Assembly (NCBI GenBank): GCA_900755685.1
Contig: CAAEHI010000001.1
Location: 1-25,179, forward strand
DNA: 25,179 bases
Source of the DNA: an uncultured Collinsella sp.
GTDB taxonomy: Bacteria > Actinomycetota > Coriobacteriia > Coriobacteriales > Coriobacteriaceae
Direction of reading: 5' to 3'
In this document: piece by piece, positions 6,610-14,710 of the stretch
Position numbering within the stretch: the first letter of the stretch is position 1
How the letters are laid out: the number at the start of each line of letters is the position of its first letter
Program-made: the position numbers and the translations under genes
The notes under the pieces: model-generated
Databases searched by the model: none
What the model was told of the DNA's origin: nothing
The model's input: the letters and a program-made list of their open reading frames with translations, nothing else

Positions 6610-7494
6610 CTATTTCAGCTCATCGATATCGATATGTTCGATGCTCTTGAGCGGCTGACCAAAGATAAAGCTGCCCGCCACCGCAAACTCGGCAATGTTA
6701 TCGGCCGTCGTTGCAAAACGATGCTGCGGCTCGGCTGCGTCGCCCGCCAGCTGCTCGCGGCGCGTGAGAATATCGGTCAGCTCACGCGTGGTCTCCTCGG
6801 CGGAGCTCACCACGCGCACTCCGGGACCCAGCGCATGGCGAATAGGCCCCACGAGCAGCGGAAAATGCGTGCAGCCGAGCACCACGGTATCGATGCCGTG
6901 GTCGCGCAGCGGCTCAACCGTGGCGCCGACCAGCGCGCGTACGGCAGGCGTATCAAAGATGTCCTCGTTCTCGAGCCACTGCTCTTGCAGATGTGCGCCC
7001 GAGGCGAGCTCGTGCTCAACGACCTCGACAAAGCTCGAGGCAGGGCAGCCGTATACGTCGACGCCGGCATCCAGGTCCTGAATGGCACGCGTGTAAGCGC
7101 CTGAGCGAATGGTGAGGTTGGTGGCGAGCACGCCCACCCGGCGCGTGCGGGTGCTGTTGATTGCCGCGCGTGCGCCCGGTGCGATCACACCGATGACGGG
7201 GACGTCGAGCACCTGCTGGGCCAAGCGCAAGGCCGCAGCGGTCGCCGTATTGCAGGCGATGACCATGATCTTGACGTCGTGCTTCGACAGCCAACGGCCC
7301 GCCTGCAGTGCAAATGTGCGCACCTCGTCCTCGGTGCGGGTGCCGTAGGGGCAGCGCTTGGTGTCGCCAAAGTAGTAGACGGACTCGTGCGGCAACGCCG
7401 TCGCAATTGCGCGCGCAACCGTCAGACCGCCCAGGCCCGAGTCGAACACACCGATCGGGCGCGTGTCACCTGCCAGATTCTCGATATCGGACAT
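6610..7494 (-). CDS. murI: Glutamate racemase
   Basis: Makes D-glutamate for peptidoglycan from L-glutamate by a cofactor-free two-cysteine mechanism. With the start at 7494 the protein has 294 residues; VFDSGLGGLTV lies at 16-26, the first catalytic cysteine is in ACNTATA (Cys81) and the second in LGCTHFPLL (Cys208). A GTG at 7548 would overlap the stop of the preceding gene (TAGTG) and add 18 residues, but those do not resemble the family N-terminus, so I chose the ATG, although its GGTGAGG ribosome-binding site is rather close to it. It follows the HAD gene and precedes rph; with murE upstream it gives the cluster a cell-wall theme. Confidence 0.94.
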   Translation of the reverse strand: MSDIENLAGDTRPIGVFDSGLGGLTVARAIATALPHESVYYFGDTKRCPYGTRTEDEVRTFALQAGRWLSKHDVKIMVIACNTATAAALRLAQQVLDVPVIGVIAPGARAAINSTRTRRVGVLATNLTIRSGAYTRAIQDLDAGVDVYGCPASSFVEVVEHELASGAHLQEQWLENEDIFDTPAVRALVGATVEPLRDHGIDTVVLGCTHFPLLVGPIRHALGPGVRVVSSAEETTRELTDILTRREQLAGDAAEPQHRFATTADNIAEFAVAGSFIFGQPLKSIEHIDIDELK

Positions 7495-7547
7495 TACCTC
7501 ACCAGATTCTCTCTCGAAAAGATATGGCTCAGAACGATGGGACCGCA

Positions 7548-8459
7548 CTACGAGCAGGCCGCGACGAGCAGCTCTGCCGTTGCCGCCCAGCCGTCGACAA
7601 TCTTTCCGCGCGTGACGTAGGCGTTATCGCAGGCATCCAGGAACTCGGGCGCGCCGGCGCTGGTCAAACCGTTCTCGACCAGGCAGAACGTGCCCACGTG
7701 GTCGGCCATGTAGAAGTCGGACTCGGAATCGCCGAGCGCCAGCGTCTCCTCGCGCTCGATACCCAGGTGCTCACAGAAACGTGCGATGGCAACGCCCTTG
7801 TTGAGGCCGGCGGGATTGATGTTAAACGCGCGGCCATCCTCGACGCGTTCGAGCTCGAGCGTCGTCGGCTTGGACAGATGCGTCAGGTGACCGTTGCAGG
7901 CCCAGACCAGGCCGCAGCCGGCCTCGTCAAGAATGGCTTGGACCTCGTCGTCGGGCACATCGCCGCGCATGCCGACGGTGACCTCGCGGTACTTGTAGCC
8001 AGTCGACATGTCGTTGTGGTACTCGATCTTATGCGGCCAGCGAGCGAGAATCTTCTCGCACACGCCGGTCTGCTCGATCACCTGATGCGGTGTGAGGCCG
8101 CAGGCGGGATCGTAGGGCATATCGCCGGTCAGGTACTCCCAATCGTTGGCCTTGAGATCGTACATGACCAGGCCACCCATCTCGCCGATGTAGGAGTTGA
8201 GGCCGAGCACGCGCGCGTCCTCGTGGATCATAGTGCGGTTGCGGCCCGAGGTGGGGACCACCTGGATGCCGGCGCGGGCAAGTGCCACGACAGCCTCGAC
8301 GAGCTTGGTCGAGGGGTTGCCGTCGTTGTCGCGCAGCACGCACGAGCCGGGCGCGAGCATGGTGGCGTCCAGGTCGGTAAAGACGTACTTAACCTTGGCA
8401 AGACGCTCGCGCATCTCGCCCGAAAGCTCAGCGACGGTCGGCAGGGTATTGTGGGACAT
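7548..8459 (-). CDS. HAD superfamily hydrolase (Cof/SPP-like phosphatase)
   Basis: A 303-residue cytoplasmic phosphatase of the haloacid dehalogenase superfamily; substrate unknown. Motif I is FTDLDATM (nucleophile Asp29, acid Asp31), where most members have DxDGT, so Ala replaces Gly. Motif II is VPTSGR, motif III the lysine of LNKGVAIARF, and motif IV GDSESDFYM. A large cap domain between motifs II and III (about 80-215) places it in the Cof type (C2 cap), near sucrose-phosphatase or mannosyl-phosphoglycerate phosphatase-like proteins. The ATG at 8459 has GGAG five bases upstream; a GTG two codons earlier overlaps that site. It lies between murE (33 bases) and murI, so a sugar-phosphate or cell-wall role is possible but unproven. 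Confidence 0.85.
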   Translation of the reverse strand: MSHNTLPTVAELSGEMRERLAKVKYVFTDLDATMLAPGSCVLRDNDGNPSTKLVEAVVALARAGIQVVPTSGRNRTMIHEDARVLGLNSYIGEMGGLVMYDLKANDWEYLTGDMPYDPACGLTPHQVIEQTGVCEKILARWPHKIEYHNDMSTGYKYREVTVGMRGDVPDDEVQAILDEAGCGLVWACNGHLTHLSKPTTLELERVEDGRAFNINPAGLNKGVAIARFCEHLGIEREETLALGDSESDFYMADHVGTFCLVENGLTSAGAPEFLDACDNAYVTRGKIVDGWAATAELLVAACS

Positions 8460-8492
8460 GGTCACTCCATTACGTAGAAGGGGCTTCTGGTC

Positions 8493-10010
8493 TTAGGCGT
8501 CGTACGCCGCAAGGGTGCGCTTGAGAATCGAACCATCGCGCTCACAAGGCTCGGGTCCGTTCTTGCGCAGCATACGCTCTTCCTCGCCCTTACCGGTCAC
8601 GATGACCACGGCAGGACGGACGGTCTCACGCACGGCAGTCTCGATAGCGGCAACGCGATCAGTCACGATTTGCCAGTTATCATTTCCCTGCGCCTGAACG
8701 TTGCGCGCGATCTCGGCGCAAATATCCTCGACATCCTCGGGGCCGGGGTCATCCTCGGTAATCACGATTCGGTCGGCATACTTGCCAGCGGCGATGCCCA
8801 TCGTGGTGCGTCGATCGACACCCTTACCACCCGTAGCGCCAAATACAACCGCCAGCTCGCGCTCGGGATAGTTCTCGCGCAAGTCGCGCAGGAGTGTCTC
8901 GAGGCTCATGCCGTTATGTGCAAAATCGACGATACCCAAGATTTTGCCCGATACGGACGGATAGAGCTCCATACGGCCGGGAACGAAGACGCCCTCAAAG
9001 CCGTGGACGATACCCTCTTCGGAAATGCCCAGGGCCTCGGCGCAGGCAATAGCGGCAAGCGCGTTGGACACATTGAACTTAACCGGCGTGGGAATCACAA
9101 TGTCGCGCGTAAAGCGGGGCGTGCGCACCGTTGCCACCACGCCGCAGTCACCATTACGAATCGCCAGCGCAAGCACGTCGGCACGCTCGTCGGTCAGGGA
9201 GAACGTCACCGTACGTTCGCAACGAGATGCCGCCTCGAGCACGCGATCGACCTTATCCATATCGAGATTGACCACGGCAAAACGGCTCTGCGAGAAGATT
9301 TTGAGCTTGCTGGCAAAGTAATCCTCGAGCGTCGGATGCTCAATCGGCGAAATGTGATCCTCGCCGATATTGGTAAAGGCGCCGACTTCAAAGGCGATCT
9401 TGCCCGTGCGCTCGTATTTGAGGCCCTGGCTCGATGCCTCCATAACCAGCCACGGGGCACCCGCCTCCGCAGCATGCGCAATGCGAGACTGCAGCAGAAA
9501 GGATTCGGGGGTTGTCAGTTTGGAAGGGCCTGCCTCGATGCCGTCGTCGAACTCAATGCCCGTATTAAGAGCGGGCCGATGACAGCCCGTAAGCTTGGCC
9601 TCGTTGGCGAGAATGCCGCGCAGATAAAAGCTACAGGTCGACTTTCCCTTGGTGCCTGTAAAGGCGCAGACCTTCACCTTACCCGACGGGTGCCCATAAA
9701 AGGCATCTGCCACCACGGCGAGCGTGCGACGAATATCACTCACAATCACCGCGGGAAAATCAACATCGTAATCGACCTCGGAAACGTAGGCCACGGCGCC
9801 ATCGGCGATTGCCGAAAGCAGGTACTCACGCTTAAACGCGCGGCCCTTGCAGACAAACAACGTGCCCGGGCGCACCTGACGCGAGTCGTCAGTCGCAAAC
9901 TCAATGCGCCGGTCGCACGAAGCGCTCGGTCTGGAAACAACAAGGTCATCTTCCTCGAGCAACTCTATATAGCGCATCAGAGTTAGCTTCTCTTGTGTCG
10001 GACTCGACAT
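8493..10010 (-). CDS. murE: MurE-type UDP-N-acetylmuramoyl tripeptide ligase
   Basis: Adds the third residue of the stem peptide to UDP-MurNAc-L-Ala-D-Glu with ATP. The 505-residue protein has the N-terminal UMAG-binding domain (SRQVRPGTLFVC), the ATP loop FTGTKGKST (117-125), TTPES (166-170), EASSQGL (191-197), TNIGEDHI (213-220), YFASKLKIF with the lysine that is usually carbamylated, and the C-terminal domain with VDFAHNGMSLE. The residue-three specificity loop, DNPR in meso-diaminopimelate enzymes, reads DDPG here (420-423), and GKGEEE replaces GKGHE. So lysine, ornithine or another diamino acid is more likely than diaminopimelate; this is inference. The ATG at 10010 has GAGAGG seven bases upstream; the frame is open 29 codons further. 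It heads the murE-HAD-murI-rph run and diverges from the transporter. Confidence 0.9.
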   Translation of the reverse strand: MSSPTQEKLTLMRYIELLEEDDLVVSRPSASCDRRIEFATDDSRQVRPGTLFVCKGRAFKREYLLSAIADGAVAYVSEVDYDVDFPAVIVSDIRRTLAVVADAFYGHPSGKVKVCAFTGTKGKSTCSFYLRGILANEAKLTGCHRPALNTGIEFDDGIEAGPSKLTTPESFLLQSRIAHAAEAGAPWLVMEASSQGLKYERTGKIAFEVGAFTNIGEDHISPIEHPTLEDYFASKLKIFSQSRFAVVNLDMDKVDRVLEAASRCERTVTFSLTDERADVLALAIRNGDCGVVATVRTPRFTRDIVIPTPVKFNVSNALAAIACAEALGISEEGIVHGFEGVFVPGRMELYPSVSGKILGIVDFAHNGMSLETLLRDLRENYPERELAVVFGATGGKGVDRRTTMGIAAGKYADRIVITEDDPGPEDVEDICAEIARNVQAQGNDNWQIVTDRVAAIETAVRETVRPAVVIVTGKGEEERMLRKNGPEPCERDGSILKRTLAAYDA

Positions 10011-10085
10011 ACAAAGACCTCTCTCGCTAAATTCAGCCTTAAAGGGCAAAAGACGTCCCACGGCAGAAACGATGAAACATTCTGT

Positions 10086-10091
10086 ATTATC
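10086..10091 (-). promoter_or_regulatory. Possible -10 box for the murE operon
   Basis: GATAAT on the minus strand lies 75 bases before the murE start codon in the divergent gap (10011-10294). I see no good -35 partner. The rest of that gap shows no strong repeat or riboswitch. Confidence 0.3.
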
Positions 10092-10217
10092 AACCATCCT
10101 AATATGCCACCTGACCTTGCGCGCACTGCAGCCTTCTAAAAAATTGCATGGACTGCGTCATGAGTTAATAAATGGCAACAGTGTTCACCCCGCGTAAAAA
10201 CAAGGAAATCTGGGTGC

Positions 10218-10223
10218 TATTCT
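10218..10223 (+). promoter_or_regulatory. Possible extended -10 for the amino-acid transporter
   Basis: TGCTATTCT (TATTCT at 10218-10223 with an upstream TGC) lies 72 bases before the transporter start. No clear -35 box is seen at 16-18 bases. Confidence 0.3.
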
Positions 10224-10294
10224 TTATCCAAATGTCTTGATGTGCCTCATTGACTCACAATGCCGACCCATCATGCCCAAGCAAAGGATTCCAG

Positions 10295-12343
10295 ATGAAA
10301 CGACACTTCGAACGTCGCCACCGCTCGTCACGCGTCCAGTTGACCCGGCGCATCGTCTGCGCCTTCGCGACGGTCGTTGTGACCCTTGCCACCATCATCG
10401 GTGCGAGCGGCTGTTCGTCCTCCCAGAACGCCTCGAGCACCTACACACTCGTCGAGCATGGCAAGCTCACCGTCGCAAGTGACTTGGCCACACCCCCGTT
10501 TGAATACGTCAACGATTCCGGCGAAGACCAGGGCTTTACCTATGAACTCATGGGCATGATCGCAGACGAGCTCGGTCTGGAGCTCAACTACTTGCCGGCA
10601 CAAAAGTTCGACGGCATTATCCCCATGGTCAAGCAGGGCGTAAAGACCGATGTCGGCGCATGTAACATCACGATTACCGATGAGCGCAAGAAAGAGGTCG
10701 ACTTCACCGACCCCTATATCGACTCCAACCAGGGCGTCGCAGTCGCAAAGAACACTGGATACGACACGGTCGATAGCCTCAACGCACCGGGCGTCAAAAT
10801 TGCCGTGCAGTCGGGCACCACGTCCGAGGAGTGGGCAATCGAAAACCTGCCGCAGGCAACCACCGTCAACTTTGACGACTGGACGGCAGCCTTCACCGCC
10901 GTCATGAGTGGTCAGTGCCAGGCGGTCGTATGCGACCTGCCCGTTGAGCAGTGGATGGTTTCGAACTCCTTTACCGGTATGGAGATCATCAAAGAGGTTC
11001 CGACGGGCGAGCAGTTTGGCATTGCCGTCTCTAAAGACAACCCCGGGCTGACACAGGCCATCAACGATGCCCTTGCCAAGATCAAGAGCTCCGGCGCCTA
11101 TGACAAACTGTACGAGAAGTGGTTTGGCATGGCACCCACGAGCGGGTCCGATAACGAGGATGCCTCGAGCTCAGAGGACGCGACGGGCGCTTCACTCGCC
11201 GTCACCTCGGCGACCGCCAAGTCAAACGAAGACGGCGGCAACGGCGTGCTCGGCGGCATCGCAACCCGCCTGACCTGGGAAGCGACAACGGGTAGCGACG
11301 AGGGCGACGTTTCGCAAATTGAGCTTGAGCTGCCCGAAGGCGGGTCATTTGAAAGCACCGATGTTAAGGTCACGCTGCTCGACGGACTGAACCAGACGGG
11401 TGTCAAGGCATCGTGCTCGCTGGACGGCTCAAAGCTCGTCATCAAGTTCGCCGATCCCGTCGCTGCCGGCTCGCAGATTCGCGTTGTCGTCCCCGACGTC
11501 GTATTCCCGAGCAACGCGGGTGCCTATGCCGTCACCGGCAGCTATGTCACCGACGGCGACAAGCGAGATCTTCCCGAGAGCCCCACCATCAGCGTCTCGG
11601 AGAGCACCATGGTGCAAGAAATCGTCGCCTGGCTCGATGCCCAGCCTTGGGTTGCCGCATGGAACTCCAACCCGTTTTTGGGCATGTTCTGCAAGCCGCA
11701 GATTATCGTCACCTCAATCGCCTCGCTCTTTAAGGGCTGGGGCATAGCACTTGCCGTGACCGCCATCGGTTTTCCGCTCGCCATCCCCATCGGCTTGCTG
11801 TTTGCCTTTATGAAAATCAGTCATAGTCGTATGCTGCGCGGCATCGCCGTGACATACATCAACGTCCTGCGCGGAACCCCGCTCTTCCTGCAGATCTACA
11901 TTGCGTTCTTTGGGTTCCCTATGATCGGTCTCAACGTGCCCAATCTGCCGCTCGGCGTTGGCGTGCTCGCCATCAACTGTTCGGCCTATCTTGCCGAGAT
12001 TTTCCGTGCCGGCATCGAGAGCGTACCGCATGGTCAAGCGGAAGCTGCCTACTCGCTTGGCATGACTTGGTCCCAAGTTATGTCGCGCATCGTGGTCCCG
12101 CAGGCTGTACGTTACGTTATACCGACTATGACCAGCGAGTTCGTTATGCTGTACAAGGACACGTCGCTGCTTTCGAGCGTTGGCGTCATGGAGCTCATGC
12201 TGTTCTCCAAAAACCTCACGGCCACCACGGGCAACATTACGCCCTACATTTGCGCCGCACTTTACTATCTGGTCGTGACGATTCCGCTCATCCACATCGT
12301 CACCAAGGTGGAGCACCGTCTCGCCGAGCGCAGCAAGCGCTAA
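10295..12343 (+). CDS. Polar amino-acid ABC transporter: fused substrate-binding protein and permease
   Basis: A 682-residue membrane protein expected to bind and import a polar amino acid, possibly glutamine or glutamate. An N-terminal lipoprotein signal ends in GASGC (Cys40 lipid-modified). Residues about 55-280 are a family-3 substrate-binding domain (KLTVASDLATPPFEY, DVGACNITITDERKKEVDFTDPY, KIAVQSGTT). Residues about 281-435 are a Ser/Asp-rich linker and a beta-rich segment I cannot assign, possibly Ig-like. Residues about 465-675 are a HisM/GlnP-type permease with INVLRGTPLFLQIY and the ATPase-contact loop AGIESVPHGQAEAAYSLGM. The ATG at 10295 has AAAGGA six bases upstream. No ATP-binding subunit is adjacent; asnB follows after a terminator, so it must use an ATPase coded elsewhere. 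Confidence 0.9.
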   Translation: MKRHFERRHRSSRVQLTRRIVCAFATVVVTLATIIGASGCSSSQNASSTYTLVEHGKLTVASDLATPPFEYVNDSGEDQGFTYELMGMIADELGLELNYLPAQKFDGIIPMVKQGVKTDVGACNITITDERKKEVDFTDPYIDSNQGVAVAKNTGYDTVDSLNAPGVKIAVQSGTTSEEWAIENLPQATTVNFDDWTAAFTAVMSGQCQAVVCDLPVEQWMVSNSFTGMEIIKEVPTGEQFGIAVSKDNPGLTQAINDALAKIKSSGAYDKLYEKWFGMAPTSGSDNEDASSSEDATGASLAVTSATAKSNEDGGNGVLGGIATRLTWEATTGSDEGDVSQIELELPEGGSFESTDVKVTLLDGLNQTGVKASCSLDGSKLVIKFADPVAAGSQIRVVVPDVVFPSNAGAYAVTGSYVTDGDKRDLPESPTISVSESTMVQEIVAWLDAQPWVAAWNSNPFLGMFCKPQIIVTSIASLFKGWGIALAVTAIGFPLAIPIGLLFAFMKISHSRMLRGIAVTYINVLRGTPLFLQIYIAFFGFPMIGLNVPNLPLGVGVLAINCSAYLAEIFRAGIESVPHGQAEAAYSLGMTWSQVMSRIVVPQAVRYVIPTMTSEFVMLYKDTSLLSSVGVMELMLFSKNLTATTGNITPYICAALYYLVVTIPLIHIVTKVEHRLAERSKR

Positions 12344-12364
12344 CCGCTCATACATAGCGTTCAC

Positions 12365-12409
12365 AACCACGACCCGCCGCTTCATCTGAAGATCGGGCCG
12401 TGGTTTTTT
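12365..12409 (+). terminator. Rho-independent terminator after the transporter gene
   Basis: AACCACG and CGTGGTT form a 7-bp outer stem, CCCG/CGGG continues it after one mismatch, and an inner CTTCA/TGAAG may close the loop. Six T residues follow the stem, starting in its last bases. Confidence 0.85.
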
Positions 12410-12481
12410 CGGTTCGCTCGGCGCTTATGCCCTATCACGAAACAAAAGATTGGCATGATAGTAAAGATTATTTGACATCAG

Positions 12482-12502
12482 CTGCCACAATCCTTGCGGC
12501 AG
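12482..12502 (+). promoter_or_regulatory. Hairpin or operator-like palindrome upstream of asnB
   Basis: CTGCCACAA and TTGCGGCAG form a 9-bp inverted repeat with one mismatch around TCC, 32 bases before the asnB start codon. TTGACA occurs at 12471-12476 just before it but has no good -10 partner. It could be a repressor site or an mRNA leader hairpin; neither is proven. Confidence 0.35.
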
Positions 12503-12534
12503 TACACCTGAGCCGTCAGCAGAAAGGATCTTGC

Positions 12535-14403
12535 ATGTGCGGTTTTGTCGGTTTTACCGGTACAGATGAACAGAGTGAGCTGGTTCTCACGGCTATGATG
12601 AATCGCATCATCCACCGTGGTCCCGATATGGGCGGCCAGCATATCGTCGACAACGTTGCCCTTGGCTTCCGTCGTCTTTCGATTCTCGATCTTTCCGAAG
12701 CTGGAGCTCAGCCCATGTCGAGCGACGACGGCAAGGTCACGATTGTCTTCAACGGAGAGATCTACAACTTCCAGGAGCTTCGCGCCGAGCTGGAGGCAGC
12801 CGGCTACGCCTTCCACTGCAACGCTGATACCGAGGTCCTGGTACACGGTTACGAGGAGTGGGGCGAGGACCTGGTCAACCGCCTGCGCGGCATGTACGCG
12901 TTCGTGATTCACGACCAGAACAAGAACAAACTCTTTGGCGCTCGCGACATCTTTGGTATCAAGCCGTTCTATTACTACCAGGCATCCGATGGCTCGCTGC
13001 TGTTTGGCTCCGAGATCAAGAGTTTCCTGGACCATCCCAAGTTTGAGAAGGCTGTCAACCACGACGCGCTGCGCCCCTACCTGACGCTGCAATTCCCCGC
13101 CACGGAGGAGACCTTCTTTAAGGGCGTGTTCAAGCTTGCCCCGGCGCATTGCTTTACGTATGACCTGACGACCAACACCATGGACATCAAGCGTTACTGG
13201 AGCTGTGACTTCACCGACGACAACTCCAAGACCTTCGAGGAGTACGTGGACGAGTGCGACAAGGTCGTGCACGAAAGCGTCGCTGCGCACCGAATCGCCG
13301 ATGTTAAGGTGGGCTCGTTTCTTTCTGGCGGCGTGGACTCCAGCTACATTGCCGCCTGCCTTATGCCCGACACCACGTATTCTGTCGGCTTTGATTACAA
13401 GAACTTCAACGAGACCAACTACGCTGCCGAGCTTTCCGACAAGCTGGGCATCAAGAACGTGCGCAAGATGATTACCGCCGACGAGTTCTTCGATGCACTG
13501 CCCGATATCCAGTATCACATGGACGAGCCGCAATCGAACCTGTCCAGCGTGCCGCTGTACTATCTGGCGCAGATGGCTTCCGAGGAGGTCACCGTCGTCC
13601 TTTCGGGCGAGGGTGCCGACGAGCTGTTTGCCGGCTACGAGTGGTACGAGGACACCCCCGAGATGCGCTCTTTTAAGAAGCGCGTGCCGCTCGGCGTACG
13701 TCGCGCCCTGGGCTCGCTCGTTCAGCATCTCCCCTACTTTAAGGGCCACAACTTCCTGACGAAATGCGCCGAGGTTCCCGAGCGCTGGTATGTGGGTCAG
13801 GCAAAGGTGTTCGACCCCTCCGAGGTCGACGAGGTGCTCAAGCCCGCTTATGACACCGGCAAGAACGCCGCCGAGATGTGCGCCGAGTACTACAAGCAGG
13901 TTCCCGATTGCTGCGAGCTTTCCAAGAAACAGTATTTGGATATGAACATGTGGCTGCCGGGCGACATTCTGCTCAAGGCCGACAAGATGTGCATGGCGCA
14001 TTCTCTGGAGCTCCGCGTCCCGTTCCTGGACAAGAAGGTCATGGAGTTTGCCGAGCACATTCCCGCCAACTACCGTGTTAACGAAGAAGGCTGCAAGCTC
14101 GTTCTGCGTCACGCTGCCAACCGCACGCTGCCCGACGAGTGGGCAACGCGCAAGAAGGTGGGCTTCCCCGTACCGGTCAAGTTCTGGCTGCGCGAGCAAA
14201 AGTACTACGACTACGTAAAGGAATACTTCACCGCACCGTGGGCTGCCGATTTCTTTGACACCGATGCGCTCATGAAACTGCTTGACGATCACTTTGAGGG
14301 TCGCGCGCTCAACCAGCGCAAGATCTATACCACGTTGACGTTCCTCATCTGGTACAAGCGCTTCTTTATCGACGAGGACAAGGGCGCCGAAGTCGCCGCG
14401 TAA
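12535..14403 (+). CDS. asnB: Asparagine synthetase, glutamine-hydrolysing
   Basis: Makes asparagine from aspartate, glutamine and ATP. The 622-residue protein begins MCGFVGFTG, so Cys2 becomes the N-terminal nucleophile of the class II glutaminase after Met removal; this fixes the start at 12535, which also has AAAGGA six bases upstream. The glutaminase domain (about 1-210) includes RIIHRGPD, FNGEIYNF and the Asp of CNADTEV. The synthetase domain holds the ATP-pyrophosphatase loop FLSGGVDSS (about 264-272), SGEGADELFAGYEWY, and LLKADKMCMAHSLELRVPFLD. Length and motifs are normal. It lies downstream of an amino-acid transporter, possibly for its glutamine substrate, and just upstream of tRNA-Val. 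Confidence 0.95.
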   Translation: MCGFVGFTGTDEQSELVLTAMMNRIIHRGPDMGGQHIVDNVALGFRRLSILDLSEAGAQPMSSDDGKVTIVFNGEIYNFQELRAELEAAGYAFHCNADTEVLVHGYEEWGEDLVNRLRGMYAFVIHDQNKNKLFGARDIFGIKPFYYYQASDGSLLFGSEIKSFLDHPKFEKAVNHDALRPYLTLQFPATEETFFKGVFKLAPAHCFTYDLTTNTMDIKRYWSCDFTDDNSKTFEEYVDECDKVVHESVAAHRIADVKVGSFLSGGVDSSYIAACLMPDTTYSVGFDYKNFNETNYAAELSDKLGIKNVRKMITADEFFDALPDIQYHMDEPQSNLSSVPLYYLAQMASEEVTVVLSGEGADELFAGYEWYEDTPEMRSFKKRVPLGVRRALGSLVQHLPYFKGHNFLTKCAEVPERWYVGQAKVFDPSEVDEVLKPAYDTGKNAAEMCAEYYKQVPDCCELSKKQYLDMNMWLPGDILLKADKMCMAHSLELRVPFLDKKVMEFAEHIPANYRVNEEGCKLVLRHAANRTLPDEWATRKKVGFPVPVKFWLREQKYYDYVKEYFTAPWAADFFDTDALMKLLDDHFEGRALNQRKIYTTLTFLIWYKRFFIDEDKGAEVAA

Positions 14404-14422
14404 GTTTCGTTATGAATTAGCG

Positions 14423-14450
14423 GTGAACAGCACGGGGTTTCCGCTATACT
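14423..14450 (+). promoter_or_regulatory. Promoter for tRNA-Val
   Basis: TATACT (14445-14450) lies 10 bases before the tRNA 5' end, with a weak GTGAAC (14423-14428) 16 bases upstream as -35. The -10 is the reliable part. No terminator is seen between asnB and this promoter. Confidence 0.5.
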
Positions 14451-14460
14451 CAATCCCTGC

Positions 14461-14536
14461 GGGCGATTGGCGCAACGGTTAGCGCAGGTGCTTTACACGC
14501 ACAAGGCTGGGGGTTCGAATCCCTCATCGCCCACCA
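14461..14536 (+). tRNA. tRNA-Val (anticodon TAC)
   Basis: Full cloverleaf: acceptor GGGCGAT/ATCGCCC, D stem GCGC/GCGC, anticodon loop TTTACAC, T arm with TTCGAAT, and encoded ACCA. The anticodon TAC reads valine codons. The outermost base pair of the anticodon stem is a G-A mismatch. The last 16 bases of this gene are repeated 190 bp downstream. Confidence 0.95.
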
Positions 14537-14545
14537 CTTGATTGA

Positions 14546-14578
14546 AAAGGCCTCCAGCGATGGAGGCCTTTCCTTTTT
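14546..14578 (+). terminator. Terminator of tRNA-Val
   Basis: AAAGGCCTCC-AGCGAT-GGAGGCCTTT is a perfect 10-bp stem, followed by CCTTTTTC. It lies 9 bases after the tRNA end and inside repeat copy A. Confidence 0.88.
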
Positions 14579-14591
14579 CGGGCCCATCGCA

Positions 14592-14606
14592 GAGGGATTC
14601 GAACCC
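14592..14606 (-). repeat. Inverted copy of the tRNA-Val T arm (first)
   Basis: GAGGGATTCGAACCC is the exact reverse complement of 15 bases of the tRNA-Val T arm (14511-14525). With that arm it could form a long hairpin around the terminator. The same 15 bases occur again in copy B at 14781-14795. No complete tRNA fold exists on the minus strand here. Confidence 0.7.
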
Positions 14607-14710
14607 GCAAGGGTGCGGAGCTGAGGAAACGCGTAAGCGTTTTCCAGCGCAGCACGCGAGGAGCGGAGCGACGAAGCGGGGCGCGGGCGGCGCCAGCCGC
14701 ACGCGGACAC

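Larger units (their letters stand above)
14521..14692 (+). repeat. Direct repeat copy A, starting in the tRNA-Val 3' end
   Basis: Copy A starts at CCCTC in the tRNA T stem and continues through the tRNA CCA end, the terminator hairpin, an inverted T-arm-like segment, a second hairpin (GGAAACGC...GCGTTTTCC) and a purine-rich stretch. Bases 14521-14668 align with 14711-14856 with three substitutions and two single-base indels; similarity continues more weakly to 14692. The offset between copies is 190 bp. No protein is encoded. Confidence 0.9.

Noticed and set aside
7495..7548. GTG start of murI overlapping the HAD stop codon (TAGTG)
   Set aside because: The 18 added residues do not look like a glutamate racemase N-terminus and no good ribosome-binding site precedes the GTG.
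14580..14700. A second tRNA gene on the minus strand near the inverted T arm
   Set aside because: Only the T arm is present; no acceptor, D or anticodon arm can be formed.
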